DNA of 33,770 nucleotides, from NCBI RefSeq assembly GCF_900143235.1, contig NZ_FRDF01000019.1:1-33770 (forward strand), read 5' to 3'. Positions 23,521 through 31,663 of this stretch are shown here, piece by piece. The stretch comes from Erythrobacter sanguineus. Its GTDB lineage: Bacteria; Pseudomonadota; Alphaproteobacteria; Sphingomonadales; Sphingomonadaceae. The first letter of the stretch is position 1; each line of letters opens with the position of its first letter. The notes beneath the pieces were generated by a model. That model worked only from the letters and a program-made list of their open reading frames with translations, ran no database searches and had not been told where the DNA came from. The translations under genes were made by a program, and so were the position numbers.

Positions 23521-25065
23521 TCACGCCCTGAAAGTCCGACGGATTCGGCCCATAGCACGGCGAACGGCAACAACAGCGGTTGCGTTAGGGCTGAGGTTCG
23601 GCGCCCCATCCGCAAGGCGCTCTACCAAAACTTCAGCCGGACAGGGCAAACCAGTCACAGGATCCAGATAGCGTGGGTAGAGGAGCAGCGCCGCAGCGAT
23701 CAATTCGTCGAGCGTGCGCCGTCTGGTACGACGTGGCGGGACGTGGCCTCGATCAATTGTCAGGCCCCAGCCAGCATAAAACGGGACGCCGTGGACTGTC
23801 ACCTGCTTGCCGCGCATCAGCGCCTCGAAGCCGGCAAGCGAGCTGTTGACGTGAAGTTCATCGACCATCGCAATTAGCGGGGCCATCGGACTCGTCGTCT
23901 CAACCCGGTCGGCAAGCGCGACCATTTCGTCAGGGGCGATCAAGCCACGGCGGTGACCTGCCAGCACGTCCGGGTGCGGCTTGTAGATGAGGTAGGCCTC
24001 GGGCCCAGCCTCAGCTCGCGCGCGGCGTAGCAGCTCAAGGTTCGAAGCCAGCGCGCCGCCGCTGGTCACCGCGCGGTCATCTTCGACTTGGCCGGGGACG
24101 AGCACGTGGCGCCGCTCGCCGCCGGGTCGTGCGACTTCTGCGACCGCTCCGGTCTCGTATTTCGATAGGCCGCCGGCGATGATCGATTTTCGCAAGGCGC
24201 GCGCGCGCGCAAGAAGGTCAGGAGAGAAATCCCCCTCCTCCAACAATCGTTCGATCCCGCTCGGGTTACCGGGCGCAAAATGGGGGCCGTCTTCGTCAAC
24301 GATGATCGACAACGGCGGCACACAATCGGCGCCTAGGCCAGACGAGCGGATAAAGCCGTCCTCTATCTCGAAGATAGACGCCTCTGCTTGCTCGACTGCG
24401 CGGGCCTGCGGGCGGGATAGCCGGGCGCGCCAGATCGCAACCGCCGAGCCTTCAGGCAGATCAATCAGCGTCCGGCCATAGGGCACCCGCGCGCCTGCCC
24501 ATAGCAGCGGTGAGACGGTCGGCTTCTTCCAGTAGGCGATGCCCATCACCGAATGGATGCGCCGGTTCGCATCGATCAGCCGCCGCCACGTGCCGCACAG
24601 GGTGATGGCGTCCAGCGCAGTCATCGCGCCCCCATCAAAGGGACTGCGCCAGCACCATCCGGTGAGGTGGGCGGCAAGCAAGCGCTCCGCATCGCCGTCA
24701 TCCGCGTCGCGTTCGGCACCTCCGTCCGCAACAAGGGTCAACGGCACGCCGGCCGCCAGCACCAGCAACCCGCGCGGGTCGTCAACGGACAAACGGGCGC
24801 TGCCTGCGCTGTCGAGTAAGGGCCAAGGATCGAGCGTTGGCTCCCATAGGAGTGCCCCGGGCCGCGGAACCTTCGCGCCGTCAAGCACAAATCCACGCTC
24901 TGGCAGGGGCATCTGTCGGCCCCAATAGCAACCGCCAACGCGGTTTATCCGCAGCGCTGTAAGCAGGGTCGAAGCTTCCCCCGCCGTACTTCCGCCGGGC
25001 GTCGCGAAACACGTTGCGCGCGCGCCAGGAAAAGGCGGAATGGCGAGGATCGGTACTGCCGCCAT
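23521..25065 (-). CDS. kpsC: KpsC-like capsule Kdo transferase, one complete module
   Basis: About 514 residues from the ATG at 25065, one base after the kdsA stop; the longer open frame to 25296 overlaps kdsA and is rejected. From about residue 180 it shows a KpsC module: AYWKKPTVSPLLW, FEIEDGFIRSSGLGADCVPP, LSIIVDEDGPHFAPGNPS, YLIYKPHPDVLAG, HVNSSLAGFEALMRGKQVTV and GVPFYAGWGLTIDRG. This module type adds beta-Kdo to the lipid-linked capsule primer. E. coli KpsC has two such modules in about 675 residues. Here the first 180 residues are only weakly similar to part of a module and look reduced, so the linker chemistry may differ. It is last in the kdsD-kdsB-kdsA-kpsC operon. Confidence 0.88.
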   Translation of the reverse strand: MAAVPILAIPPFPGARATCFATPGGSTAGEASTLLTALRINRVGGCYWGRQMPLPERGFVLDGAKVPRPGALLWEPTLDPWPLLDSAGSARLSVDDPRGLLVLAAGVPLTLVADGGAERDADDGDAERLLAAHLTGWCWRSPFDGGAMTALDAITLCGTWRRLIDANRRIHSVMGIAYWKKPTVSPLLWAGARVPYGRTLIDLPEGSAVAIWRARLSRPQARAVEQAEASIFEIEDGFIRSSGLGADCVPPLSIIVDEDGPHFAPGNPSGIERLLEEGDFSPDLLARARALRKSIIAGGLSKYETGAVAEVARPGGERRHVLVPGQVEDDRAVTSGGALASNLELLRRARAEAGPEAYLIYKPHPDVLAGHRRGLIAPDEMVALADRVETTSPMAPLIAMVDELHVNSSLAGFEALMRGKQVTVHGVPFYAGWGLTIDRGHVPPRRTRRRTLDELIAAALLLYPRYLDPVTGLPCPAEVLVERLADGAPNLSPNATAVVAVRRAMGRIRRTFRA

Positions 25066-25066
25066 C

Positions 25067-25885
25067 TCAGCCCAGTGTGGCGATGGCGACGATCTTGCGC
25101 AACAGTTCAGCGAGCCCATCAAGCGAAACCATGTTGGGTCCATCAGAAAGGGCGCTGTCTGGATCGGGGTGGGTTTCCATGAAAAGTCCATCGATACCGA
25201 CAGCCATCGCAGCGCAGGCAAGAGGTTCGACGAACTGCCGCTGACCCAAAGACCGGTCACCGCCGCCGCCGGGCAGTTGAACGCTGTGGGTCGCATCGAA
25301 CACCACCGGTGCTCCCATCTCGCGCATGATCACAAGTCCGCGCATGTCGACGACGAGGTTGTTATAGCCAAAACTGGACCCACGCTCGCACAGCATGATT
25401 TGCGGATCGGCAATGCCCGCGCCATCAGCCGCAGCGCGGGCCTTGCCCAGCACGGCCGCCATGTCGGGTGGGGCCATGAACTGGGCTTTCTTGATGTTGA
25501 CGGGACGGCCGCTGGCGGCAGCGGCCATGATGAGATCGGTCTGCCGCGCCAGAAACGCCGGCGTCTGGAGCATGTCCACGACTTGGGCGACGGCGGTGAT
25601 CTGATCAGGCAGGTGCACGTCGGTCAGAACGGGCAGCCCGGTTTCGCGGCGCACCTTTTCGAGCACGCGCAGGCCTTCCTCCATCCCGTGACCGCGGAAC
25701 CCGCCCACCGACGTGCGGTTGGCCTTGTCAAAGCTGGCCTTGAAGATCACCGGCATGCCCAGACCCGTGCCGATGTCTTGCAAGCGCTCGGCAATGGAGA
25801 GGCAAAGCGCCTCGCTTTCGATCACGCAGGGGCCCGCGATCAGGAACGGCGGCGCGCCGGGTGCGCGGCGGAAAGCGGGTAACAT
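25067..25885 (-). CDS. kdsA: 3-deoxy-8-phosphooctulonate (Kdo-8-P) synthase
   Basis: Condenses phosphoenolpyruvate with arabinose-5-phosphate to Kdo-8-phosphate. It has 272 residues, the normal length, forming a TIM barrel. Family segments seen are [12 protein letters not shown] (residues 14-25), [20 protein letters not shown] (48-67, the PEP and arabinose-5-phosphate site), LTDVHLPDQ, and [15 protein letters not shown]. The start shares one base with the kdsB stop (TGATG). The gene is present within a capsule operon, so it may be a second, locus-specific copy beside a housekeeping one for lipopolysaccharide. Confidence 0.96.
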   Translation of the reverse strand: MLPAFRRAPGAPPFLIAGPCVIESEALCLSIAERLQDIGTGLGMPVIFKASFDKANRTSVGGFRGHGMEEGLRVLEKVRRETGLPVLTDVHLPDQITAVAQVVDMLQTPAFLARQTDLIMAAAASGRPVNIKKAQFMAPPDMAAVLGKARAAADGAGIADPQIMLCERGSSFGYNNLVVDMRGLVIMREMGAPVVFDATHSVQLPGGGGDRSLGQRQFVEPLACAAMAVGIDGLFMETHPDPDSALSDGPNMVSLDGLAELLRKIVAIATLG

Positions 25886-26703
25886 CAGGCAAGCTCCAGG
25901 GCGGCACGACGGGCCAGTTCAGGCTCGATCAAAGCAATGTCGCCGGGGTTGTTAAGTTCAATCATTTCCCAGCCCGGAGCCGCGCAGATCGCCACACCCA
26001 CCGGCAGGCCGGCATCGATGAAGCGGAGCTGTTCAAGCCCCTCCTGCAACTCAAGCGGTGCAGGCGCACGCGCGGCGTAATCCGCAAGGGCTGCGGGGCG
26101 ATAGGCATAGAGGCCGAGATGCAGCAGCACGCTCTCGATAGGCGTCGTGCCGGGTGACACATGGGGAATGATCGATTTGGAGAAGTACAGCGCACGCCCC
26201 TTGCTGTCGCAGACTACCGTCGTCCCCCCGACGCGCCCTGCGGCGGCATCGGTTTGCAGGTGGGCAAGCACGGCGGGGCTGGCGGGGGTAGCAGCAGTAG
26301 CCATCGCAAGCCCCGGATCGGCTTCGAGCCGGGCGACCACAGCAGCCACCATCGCCGTTGGCGTCAACGGGGCATCACCTTGCAGGTTGACGACGATGTC
26401 CGGCGCCTCACCCAACGCGACAAGCGCAGCAGCGCAGCGTTCGGTCCCGTTGGTGCAGGACGTGGGGGTCATCACCGACACCATGCCCTCTGCATCGGCA
26501 AGGTCAGCGATGGCCTGATCGTCGGTCGCAATCACGCACCGCGCCTGCGTCCCCAACACCCGAGCCGCGGCAAGGCCGGCTTGCCATGTGTAATGCAACG
26601 CCGGACGCGGCACCCCGTCAGCGCCGGTCAACATCGCCAGCGGCTTGGCCGGAAAACGCGTCGAGGCCAGCCTTGCCGGGATGATAATCAGGATGCGCGA
26701 CAT
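25885..26703 (-). CDS. kdsB: CMP-Kdo synthetase
   Basis: Activates Kdo with CTP to CMP-Kdo, the donor for KpsC and KpsS. It has 272 residues. The N-terminal nucleotide-binding stretch is [19 protein letters not shown] (residues 7-25). [12 protein letters not shown] (about 82-93) and [10 protein letters not shown] (about 103-112) carry the Kdo and metal contacts. It starts 5 bases after the kdsD stop. In E. coli group 2 capsule loci this position is held by kpsU, which encodes the same activity. Confidence 0.95.
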   Translation of the reverse strand: MSRILIIIPARLASTRFPAKPLAMLTGADGVPRPALHYTWQAGLAAARVLGTQARCVIATDDQAIADLADAEGMVSVMTPTSCTNGTERCAAALVALGEAPDIVVNLQGDAPLTPTAMVAAVVARLEADPGLAMATAATPASPAVLAHLQTDAAAGRVGGTTVVCDSKGRALYFSKSIIPHVSPGTTPIESVLLHLGLYAYRPAALADYAARAPAPLELQEGLEQLRFIDAGLPVGVAICAAPGWEMIELNNPGDIALIEPELARRAALELA

Positions 26704-26708
26704 GGCAA

Positions 26709-27734
26709 CTAGCGTGGGGCGCCGAGCGTAGGTTCGGGTGCCGGCGGCACCGCGATATCGTAGATCTGCACGGCCCCCAAGGGCACCCGCGGCTGCCGCT
26801 CGTCAACCACGAACAGAACGGTGATGCGATGCGTGTTCATCAGCTCGAACGCTTCCTGCACCCGCGCCGTGCGCAGGATCGTGCGCGGCATATCGGTCAT
26901 CACATCGGCGGCCGTGCCGAACACGACATTGCGGGCGCGGCGGCGCAAATCGCCGTCAGTGATGATGCCGACCAGTTCGCCCTGTTCATTGACCACACCG
27001 GCAATGCCCAGACGCTTTTCTGTCATGGTCACCAGCACATCCGGCATAGGCGAGGCCAAGCCGACCAGCGGCAGCCGGTCGCCTGCGTGCATCACATCTT
27101 CAACGCTGCGCAGGTGCAGCCCGATCTCACCACCGGGATGAAGCGCGCGGACATCCGATCCCGAAAGCCCGCGCGCGCGCATCGCCGCGACGGCCAGGGC
27201 ATCGCCGAGCGCGAGCATCATGGCTGTCGACGTGGTAGGGGCAAGGCTGGAGGTGCAGGCTTCCTCGACCTTGGGCAAAAGCAGGCCGAGGTCCGCCGTG
27301 CGCGACAGCAGAGAATTGGGGTTGCGCGAAATACCAATCACCGGACAGCCGATGGCCTTGGCGTAGATGCAAAGCGGCTGCACCTCAACCGTCGCACCGC
27401 TATTGGAAAAGACAATCAGAACATCGCCAGGACTGACCATGCCTGCATCGCCATGCGCGGCCTCGGCGGCGTGAACGAACAGCGCCGGAGTGCCAGTGGC
27501 GGCGAGGGTCGCAGCGACCTTGCGGGCAACATGGCCCGACTTTCCGATCCCGGAGACAATGACACGCTGCTTGCAGCCCAAGATCATCTCGACCGCCTGC
27601 CTGAACGTGTCGCCAAGCGCATCACTGAGCTCGCGCAGGGCATCAGCCTCCATAGTGATAACACTACGGCCGATCTCTACATGGCTCGGGCGCACCTCGG
27701 TATCGCGATCGGGGCGAAGGCGGGGGGATACCAT
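26709..27734 (-). CDS. kdsD: Arabinose-5-phosphate isomerase
   Basis: Converts ribulose-5-phosphate to arabinose-5-phosphate, the first committed step toward Kdo (KdsD/KpsF family, 341 residues). A SIS sugar-isomerase domain with VIVSGIGKSGHVARKVAATL (about 57-76), ALFVHAAEAAHGDAGMV and FSNSGATVEV is followed by two CBS domains (about residues 205-325). The ATG at 27734 is preferred because GAGG lies 9 bases upstream; a TTG two codons earlier is possible. It is first in the Kdo operon, with the promoter presumably in the 73 bases before the divergent HAD gene. Confidence 0.94.
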   Translation of the reverse strand: MVSPRLRPDRDTEVRPSHVEIGRSVITMEADALRELSDALGDTFRQAVEMILGCKQRVIVSGIGKSGHVARKVAATLAATGTPALFVHAAEAAHGDAGMVSPGDVLIVFSNSGATVEVQPLCIYAKAIGCPVIGISRNPNSLLSRTADLGLLLPKVEEACTSSLAPTTSTAMMLALGDALAVAAMRARGLSGSDVRALHPGGEIGLHLRSVEDVMHAGDRLPLVGLASPMPDVLVTMTEKRLGIAGVVNEQGELVGIITDGDLRRRARNVVFGTAADVMTDMPRTILRTARVQEAFELMNTHRITVLFVVDERQPRVPLGAVQIYDIAVPPAPEPTLGAPR

Positions 27735-27807
27735 TTGCAATTGCCTCTTTGTAAAGGTGTCAGTGTGCCAATGTGGCCCGAAGCGGATCAGGAACTTTCA
27801 TCATAGC

Positions 27808-28482
27808 ATGAGCGTCAAAAACATCATCTTCGATCTCGATGGTACGCTGATAGACAGCGCCCGTCTGACCGGCGCCATCATCGATCAGATGCTTGCGCAG
27901 CGCGGAGTACAGGTGCGCGCCGATCGCGACCTGATCCGCCAGATGGATGCCGTGGGCGGGCAGGCGATGATCGCCGCAGTGCTCGGCCGCCATTGCTCCG
28001 ATCCGGAGGCGGAGATAGCCGCATTCCGCGCGCTCCATCGCACGATCGCGACCCCAGCCGACTTGCCGTTTCCCGGCGTTAGCGAAGCGCTCGCCGCGCT
28101 GCACTCGGGCGGCATCGGGATGGCAATCTGCTCGAACAAGCCGCAGGATCTGTGCGAGAAGATCCTCGGAGATCTTGGGCTCGCCAGGCATTTTACCGTT
28201 ATAATCGGCAGCGCGCCCCACCGGCCCCGCAAGCCCGCCCCGGATGGCGCGGAGATCGCGTTGGCGGCGCTGGGCGGAACGTGCAGTAACACGTTCTATT
28301 GCGGGGATTCGTTGGTTGACCTCGCCACCGCCGAGGCGGCAGGCCTCAGGGCTGCTCTGGTCGCGTGGGGCTACGGGACGGCCGAAGCGCTTGGGCGCGC
28401 ACCCAGGACGCCGGTCTTCACCACGATGACCTCCCTGGCCGATCACATCCTCGCGCATCGCGGCTCAGGCCTTGGGGGCTGA
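27808..28482 (+). CDS. HAD-family phosphatase
   Basis: A 224-residue haloacid-dehalogenase-superfamily hydrolase. The nucleophile motif is FDLDGTLIDS (Asp9, Asp11), then a helical cap domain, ICSNK (motif II), RKPAPDG (motif III Lys) and YCGDSLVDLATA (motif IV). It resembles phosphoglycolate phosphatase-type enzymes. Kdo-8-phosphate phosphatase (KdsC) is the only Kdo-pathway enzyme not seen in the window. KdsC proteins are shorter and lack this cap, so this is not a KdsC orthologue, but it may serve that step. It is divergent from kdsD, and its 3' end overlaps the opposite gene by 18 bases. Confidence 0.85.
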   Translation: MSVKNIIFDLDGTLIDSARLTGAIIDQMLAQRGVQVRADRDLIRQMDAVGGQAMIAAVLGRHCSDPEAEIAAFRALHRTIATPADLPFPGVSEALAALHSGGIGMAICSNKPQDLCEKILGDLGLARHFTVIIGSAPHRPRKPAPDGAEIALAALGGTCSNTFYCGDSLVDLATAEAAGLRAALVAWGYGTAEALGRAPRTPVFTTMTSLADHILAHRGSGLGG

Positions 28483-29082
28483 GGGGATACGCGTCGCAAA
28501 CACACGGTCCCACACCATGCCGGTAATCGCGTAGTTGCCTTTCGTCTTGAGGTGGTGGTGACGCATGTGGTGGGCCTTGAGCATCCGACCAAGGCGCCTC
28601 TTCATCGGGAACTGGTGGCAGGCATAGTGGACGATATCATAGGCCACGTAGCCGGACATGAAACCGAACAGCAGCCATGTGCCTGCCGGGCCGGCGACCG
28701 CAAGCGCGGCGGCCCAGACCAGCAATCCCACCGGAATACTGACGATTGGCGGCATGAGATTGCGAAAGGGGTCGTTAGAATCGGCGTGGTGATTGCCGTG
28801 GATGATGAAGACGGCCCGCTGCAGCAGCGCCGAGCGCGGTTCGAAATGGAAGAGATAGCGATGCAGAAGGTATTCGGTCAGCGACCAAACCAGCCAGCCG
28901 ATCCCGACCAGCATTGGCGCCCACAAGGTCGGCACCGTTGCAATTCCGACGAGCGCAATCGCGGGCAAAAGGATTGCCCAAAGCACGACAAACCACCGCA
29001 TCGAAATGACGGTCAACCGCTCAAGGCGGGCGCTACGAAACAATTTTACGCGCGGGTGAGAGGGCGATGGCTCAGACGGCAT
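28465..29082 (-). CDS. Fatty acid hydroxylase / sterol desaturase superfamily protein
   Basis: A 205-residue integral membrane di-iron enzyme. Histidine clusters are in order: LLHRYLFH (about 92-99), HGNHHAD (115-121), HYACHQF (152-158) and HHMRHHH (170-176), with hydrophobic segments between. This layout is that of fatty acid 2-hydroxylases and related oxidases. In a capsule cluster it might hydroxylate the acyl chains of the lipid carrying the polysaccharide, or a sphingolipid; both are inference. It converges on the HAD gene with an 18-base overlap. Confidence 0.85.
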   Translation of the reverse strand: MPSEPSPSHPRVKLFRSARLERLTVISMRWFVVLWAILLPAIALVGIATVPTLWAPMLVGIGWLVWSLTEYLLHRYLFHFEPRSALLQRAVFIIHGNHHADSNDPFRNLMPPIVSIPVGLLVWAAALAVAGPAGTWLLFGFMSGYVAYDIVHYACHQFPMKRRLGRMLKAHHMRHHHLKTKGNYAITGMVWDRVFATRIPSAPKA

Positions 29083-29241
29083 CTAAACCCCATTTAAATA
29101 GAATACCTCGAAGTCAAGGCGCATGCGACAAACTACAATAGAATTAAGACGATTAGCCTTGGGATGCGCCCTTCCCCTTCAAGGCCGCCTTCTCACAGCC
29201 CGCAGGCTGCGCCATGATCCGCGGGGCAGACGCTGTTTCTC

Positions 29242-29271
29242 TTGACGCCCGAACAGCTTCGTATCCTATAA
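29242..29271 (+). promoter_or_regulatory. Possible promoter before the short-chain dehydrogenase
   Basis: TTGACG (29242-29247) and CTATAA (29266-29271) are separated by 18 bases. If used, transcription would begin at or very near the ATG at 29277, giving an mRNA with almost no leader. This would fit the absence of a ribosome-binding site there. It rests on sequence resemblance only. Confidence 0.3.
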
Positions 29272-29276
29272 CAGCA

Positions 29277-30044
29277 ATGGGCCAAGAACTATCCTGCGTA
29301 GGTGCACGTATTTTCATCAGCGGCGCATCTGGTGCGCTCGGACGTGAGCTTGCCATGCGGCTTGCCGGACCGGGCGTGCGCCTGTCGCTGTGGGGGCGCA
29401 ACCCGGTACACCTTGGCGAGGTGGCTTCGGCATGCCGATCGCGCGGGGCCGAAGCGGAAACCCGCTCACTCGACCTTGCCGGTCTTGATGCCGCGGTGGC
29501 GGCGCTGGCCGAAGAGGACGCGGCGGCACCCTTTGATTGCGCCTTTCTTGTCGCCGGGCAGGGTGACACACTGCCTTGCGGTGCCGTGGTCGAGCCTCCG
29601 GAACAGGTGATCCGCCTGAGCCAGACCAATTTCACGGCGCCCGCCACGCTGGCAGCGATGCTGGCCGAACGCATGGCAGAGCGTGGGCGAGGGCGGATTG
29701 CGCTGGTGGGAACCGCCGCCGCTTCCCATTCGCTCCCATTCGCGGCGACCTATTCCGGGAGCAAGGCCGGCCTTGCCCGCTATGCCGACGCCTTGCGACT
29801 TGCCGTCAGGGATCGCGGGGTCAGCGTCACGCTGGTATCGCCGGGCTTCTTTGCCGGTGGGCCGACACACGCGCGGCCAGGAGAAATCCCTGCCGGGCGG
29901 GTTGCGGACAAGATGATCGCCGCAGTGCTTGCAGGCCGCGCAGAACTGGTGGTGCCGCGGCGCTTCCTGCTGCTGCGCTGGCTGGACCGGCTGCTCCCGC
30001 GTCCGGTCAGGGACCGGGTGCTGTTATCGCTGCGCCTCCCCTAG
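29277..30044 (+). CDS. Short-chain dehydrogenase/reductase
   Basis: A 255-residue classical SDR. The cofactor loop is ISGASGALGREL (about residues 14-25), the conserved Asn-Ala-Gly position is changed to VAGQG, the catalytic Ser lies in LVGTAAASHS, and Tyr/Lys are in YSGSK. A basic RNP after strand 2 suggests NADP(H). The start could be an upstream ATG at 29214; I prefer 29277 because SDR proteins begin just before the glycine motif. Its 3' end overlaps the convergent LtaS-like gene by 21 bases. It could reduce a keto group on a sugar or lipid precursor; the substrate is unknown. Confidence 0.82.
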   Translation: MGQELSCVGARIFISGASGALGRELAMRLAGPGVRLSLWGRNPVHLGEVASACRSRGAEAETRSLDLAGLDAAVAALAEEDAAAPFDCAFLVAGQGDTLPCGAVVEPPEQVIRLSQTNFTAPATLAAMLAERMAERGRGRIALVGTAAASHSLPFAATYSGSKAGLARYADALRLAVRDRGVSVTLVSPGFFAGGPTHARPGEIPAGRVADKMIAAVLAGRAELVVPRRFLLLRWLDRLLPRPVRDRVLLSLRLP

Positions 30045-31502
30045 GCAAATCGCGTCGAGGATGGCGTGGTGAAGCTCGGCCGGCGTCAGATCCTCTCCCG
30101 CGCCATTGCCAGGCAAAGGCGTCCCGTCGCTGGCGAAACGGAGCATGACGTAGGGCGTGTGGCGTTTCGGACCGGGCTCGCTCGCGCCCGGGATGCTGGG
30201 CCGGTGATCGCCGAAGAAGCACAGAAGGGCAGGCCGCCCAAGTCGCGGCAGGGCATCGATCAGGCGCGCGAGCATGGCATCGCTGCGGGCAAGCAGCCGC
30301 AGATAGGGCGAAGCCCCGCGCGCGGCATCGCACTCTTCCGGAGGCCACGGCCCGTGGTTCTCGATCGTCACGGCGTAGAGCAGGCTTGATCTGGCACTGC
30401 CTCGCGCGATTTCAATGATACGATCAGCGACCGCCGCGTCGGTAACGTAGCGCCCCTCGTCGGGGCCGGGGCGGGGGAAGAATTCCTCACCGACAAGGTT
30501 GCCGAAACCGGCCTCGGGCATGAGCCGATGCCGTCCGTAGAAACGCATGTCGTGCGGATGCACGAACCAGCTGTCCCATTCGTCGCGGCCCAGGCGGTTG
30601 GGCAAAGCCCAGCTCGCCTCGCCGCGGGCGGTCAGGAAGGGGTCGAACCGGCGCGTGCCCAGCACCTCTTCGCCGCGCCCGAAAAGCACACCGAACTCGG
30701 TCCGCATAGTGTAAGCGCCGAAGCCCGAAACCAGCAACCTGCCATGCTGCCAGGCAAGGCTTCGCGCCGTTTCCAGCGTCGGAAGGGACAAGCCGGGGTC
30801 ATCGAACAACGCAACTGGATCAGTAAAGGATTCGCACTGAACGATCACCACCAGCTGGCCGGCCCGGCCTGTGACCGGCGGCGCGTCGCAGGGATCGGGA
30901 TCGGGCCTGCCGCGCCAGTCGTGCCAATGTGCGAGCAGGCTCGCCACCAGCCCGTGCCGCATGACATCGACATCGGGATCGGGAGCGGAGGCTTCGAGAG
31001 GCCAGCCGATGCGCCGTAATGCGACGGCTAGGCCCGCTGCGGCCACCAATCCCAGCCCCAGGCCCAGCAGCCGCGGCTGGGCATCAAGGTTCGAAAGCAG
31101 CGCCAGCGCCGCGAAAGCAAGGACAAGCCCGCCGCCCAGCAGGACGACCTGAACCGGTCGCAGGGCCGTGAGGTAGAATTGCGGATGCTGGAAAACCGCG
31201 CCGATAAGAGCGAAATCGCTGAATACCAGCGGCTCGCCCAGCACGCGGCGCTTGATATTCGAAATCAGCGAAAGAGCGGCAAACAGCGCCGCGACCACGA
31301 CCCCCGATACCAGCAACGCTCCGGTAATGACGAGCACGAGCGCAAAAGCGAGAATGGCGACAAGCAGCAACACAGCCGTGCCCCGCAGGCTGCGCGGAAG
31401 CAGCGAAAACCGCCCATGCGGTGCCGTGAAGGCATCTGCCATGACAACCAGTACAGCAAGAAGAAGGGCTTCAGCGGCCATAATGAGGGAGGCCTCGCTC
31501 AT
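30024..31502 (-). CDS. LtaS-like membrane phosphoglycerol transferase/sulfatase
   Basis: About 492 residues. The N-terminal third has several transmembrane helices (MAAEALLLAVLVVM and following), ending in ISNIKRRVLGEPLVFSDF. The C-terminal periplasmic sulfatase-fold domain follows. Metal and nucleophile residues known for LtaS are visible: Glu in VQCESF, the Thr nucleophile position in YTMRTEFGVLFG, NHGPW, and Asp-His in FFGDHRPSI. The ATG at 31502 has GGGAGG 7 bases upstream and is preferred over 31550. Relatives transfer phosphoglycerol or phosphoethanolamine from phospholipids to glycans. Here it may decorate the capsule or its lipid anchor. Confidence 0.87.
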   Translation of the reverse strand: MSEASLIMAAEALLLAVLVVMADAFTAPHGRFSLLPRSLRGTAVLLLVAILAFALVLVITGALLVSGVVVAALFAALSLISNIKRRVLGEPLVFSDFALIGAVFQHPQFYLTALRPVQVVLLGGGLVLAFAALALLSNLDAQPRLLGLGLGLVAAAGLAVALRRIGWPLEASAPDPDVDVMRHGLVASLLAHWHDWRGRPDPDPCDAPPVTGRAGQLVVIVQCESFTDPVALFDDPGLSLPTLETARSLAWQHGRLLVSGFGAYTMRTEFGVLFGRGEEVLGTRRFDPFLTARGEASWALPNRLGRDEWDSWFVHPHDMRFYGRHRLMPEAGFGNLVGEEFFPRPGPDEGRYVTDAAVADRIIEIARGSARSSLLYAVTIENHGPWPPEECDAARGASPYLRLLARSDAMLARLIDALPRLGRPALLCFFGDHRPSIPGASEPGPKRHTPYVMLRFASDGTPLPGNGAGEDLTPAELHHAILDAICLGEAQR

Positions 31503-31663
31503 GGGCGCGCCTCCCGCAACGCCAAGGCCGCGCGTGTGGGCGCTTTGCAAATCCGGTCACGGCTGTCCTTTGTCATCAGTTCCGGCTAGCGTCGATGGAG
31601 GCAGGAAAGCAAAAACAAAATGATGTCCCGGCATCGACAAGCCAATACCGGGAGGACTAGGGG

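Noticed and set aside
25066..25296. N-terminal extension of kpsC over the end of kdsA
   Set aside because: The ATG one base after the kdsA stop gives a normal operon junction, and the extension reads the antisense-type composition of kdsA codons in another frame.
26829..27806. 325-codon plus-strand frame opposite kdsD
   Set aside because: Antisense to a confidently identified gene; His/Arg/Asp-rich composition is typical of a shadow frame.
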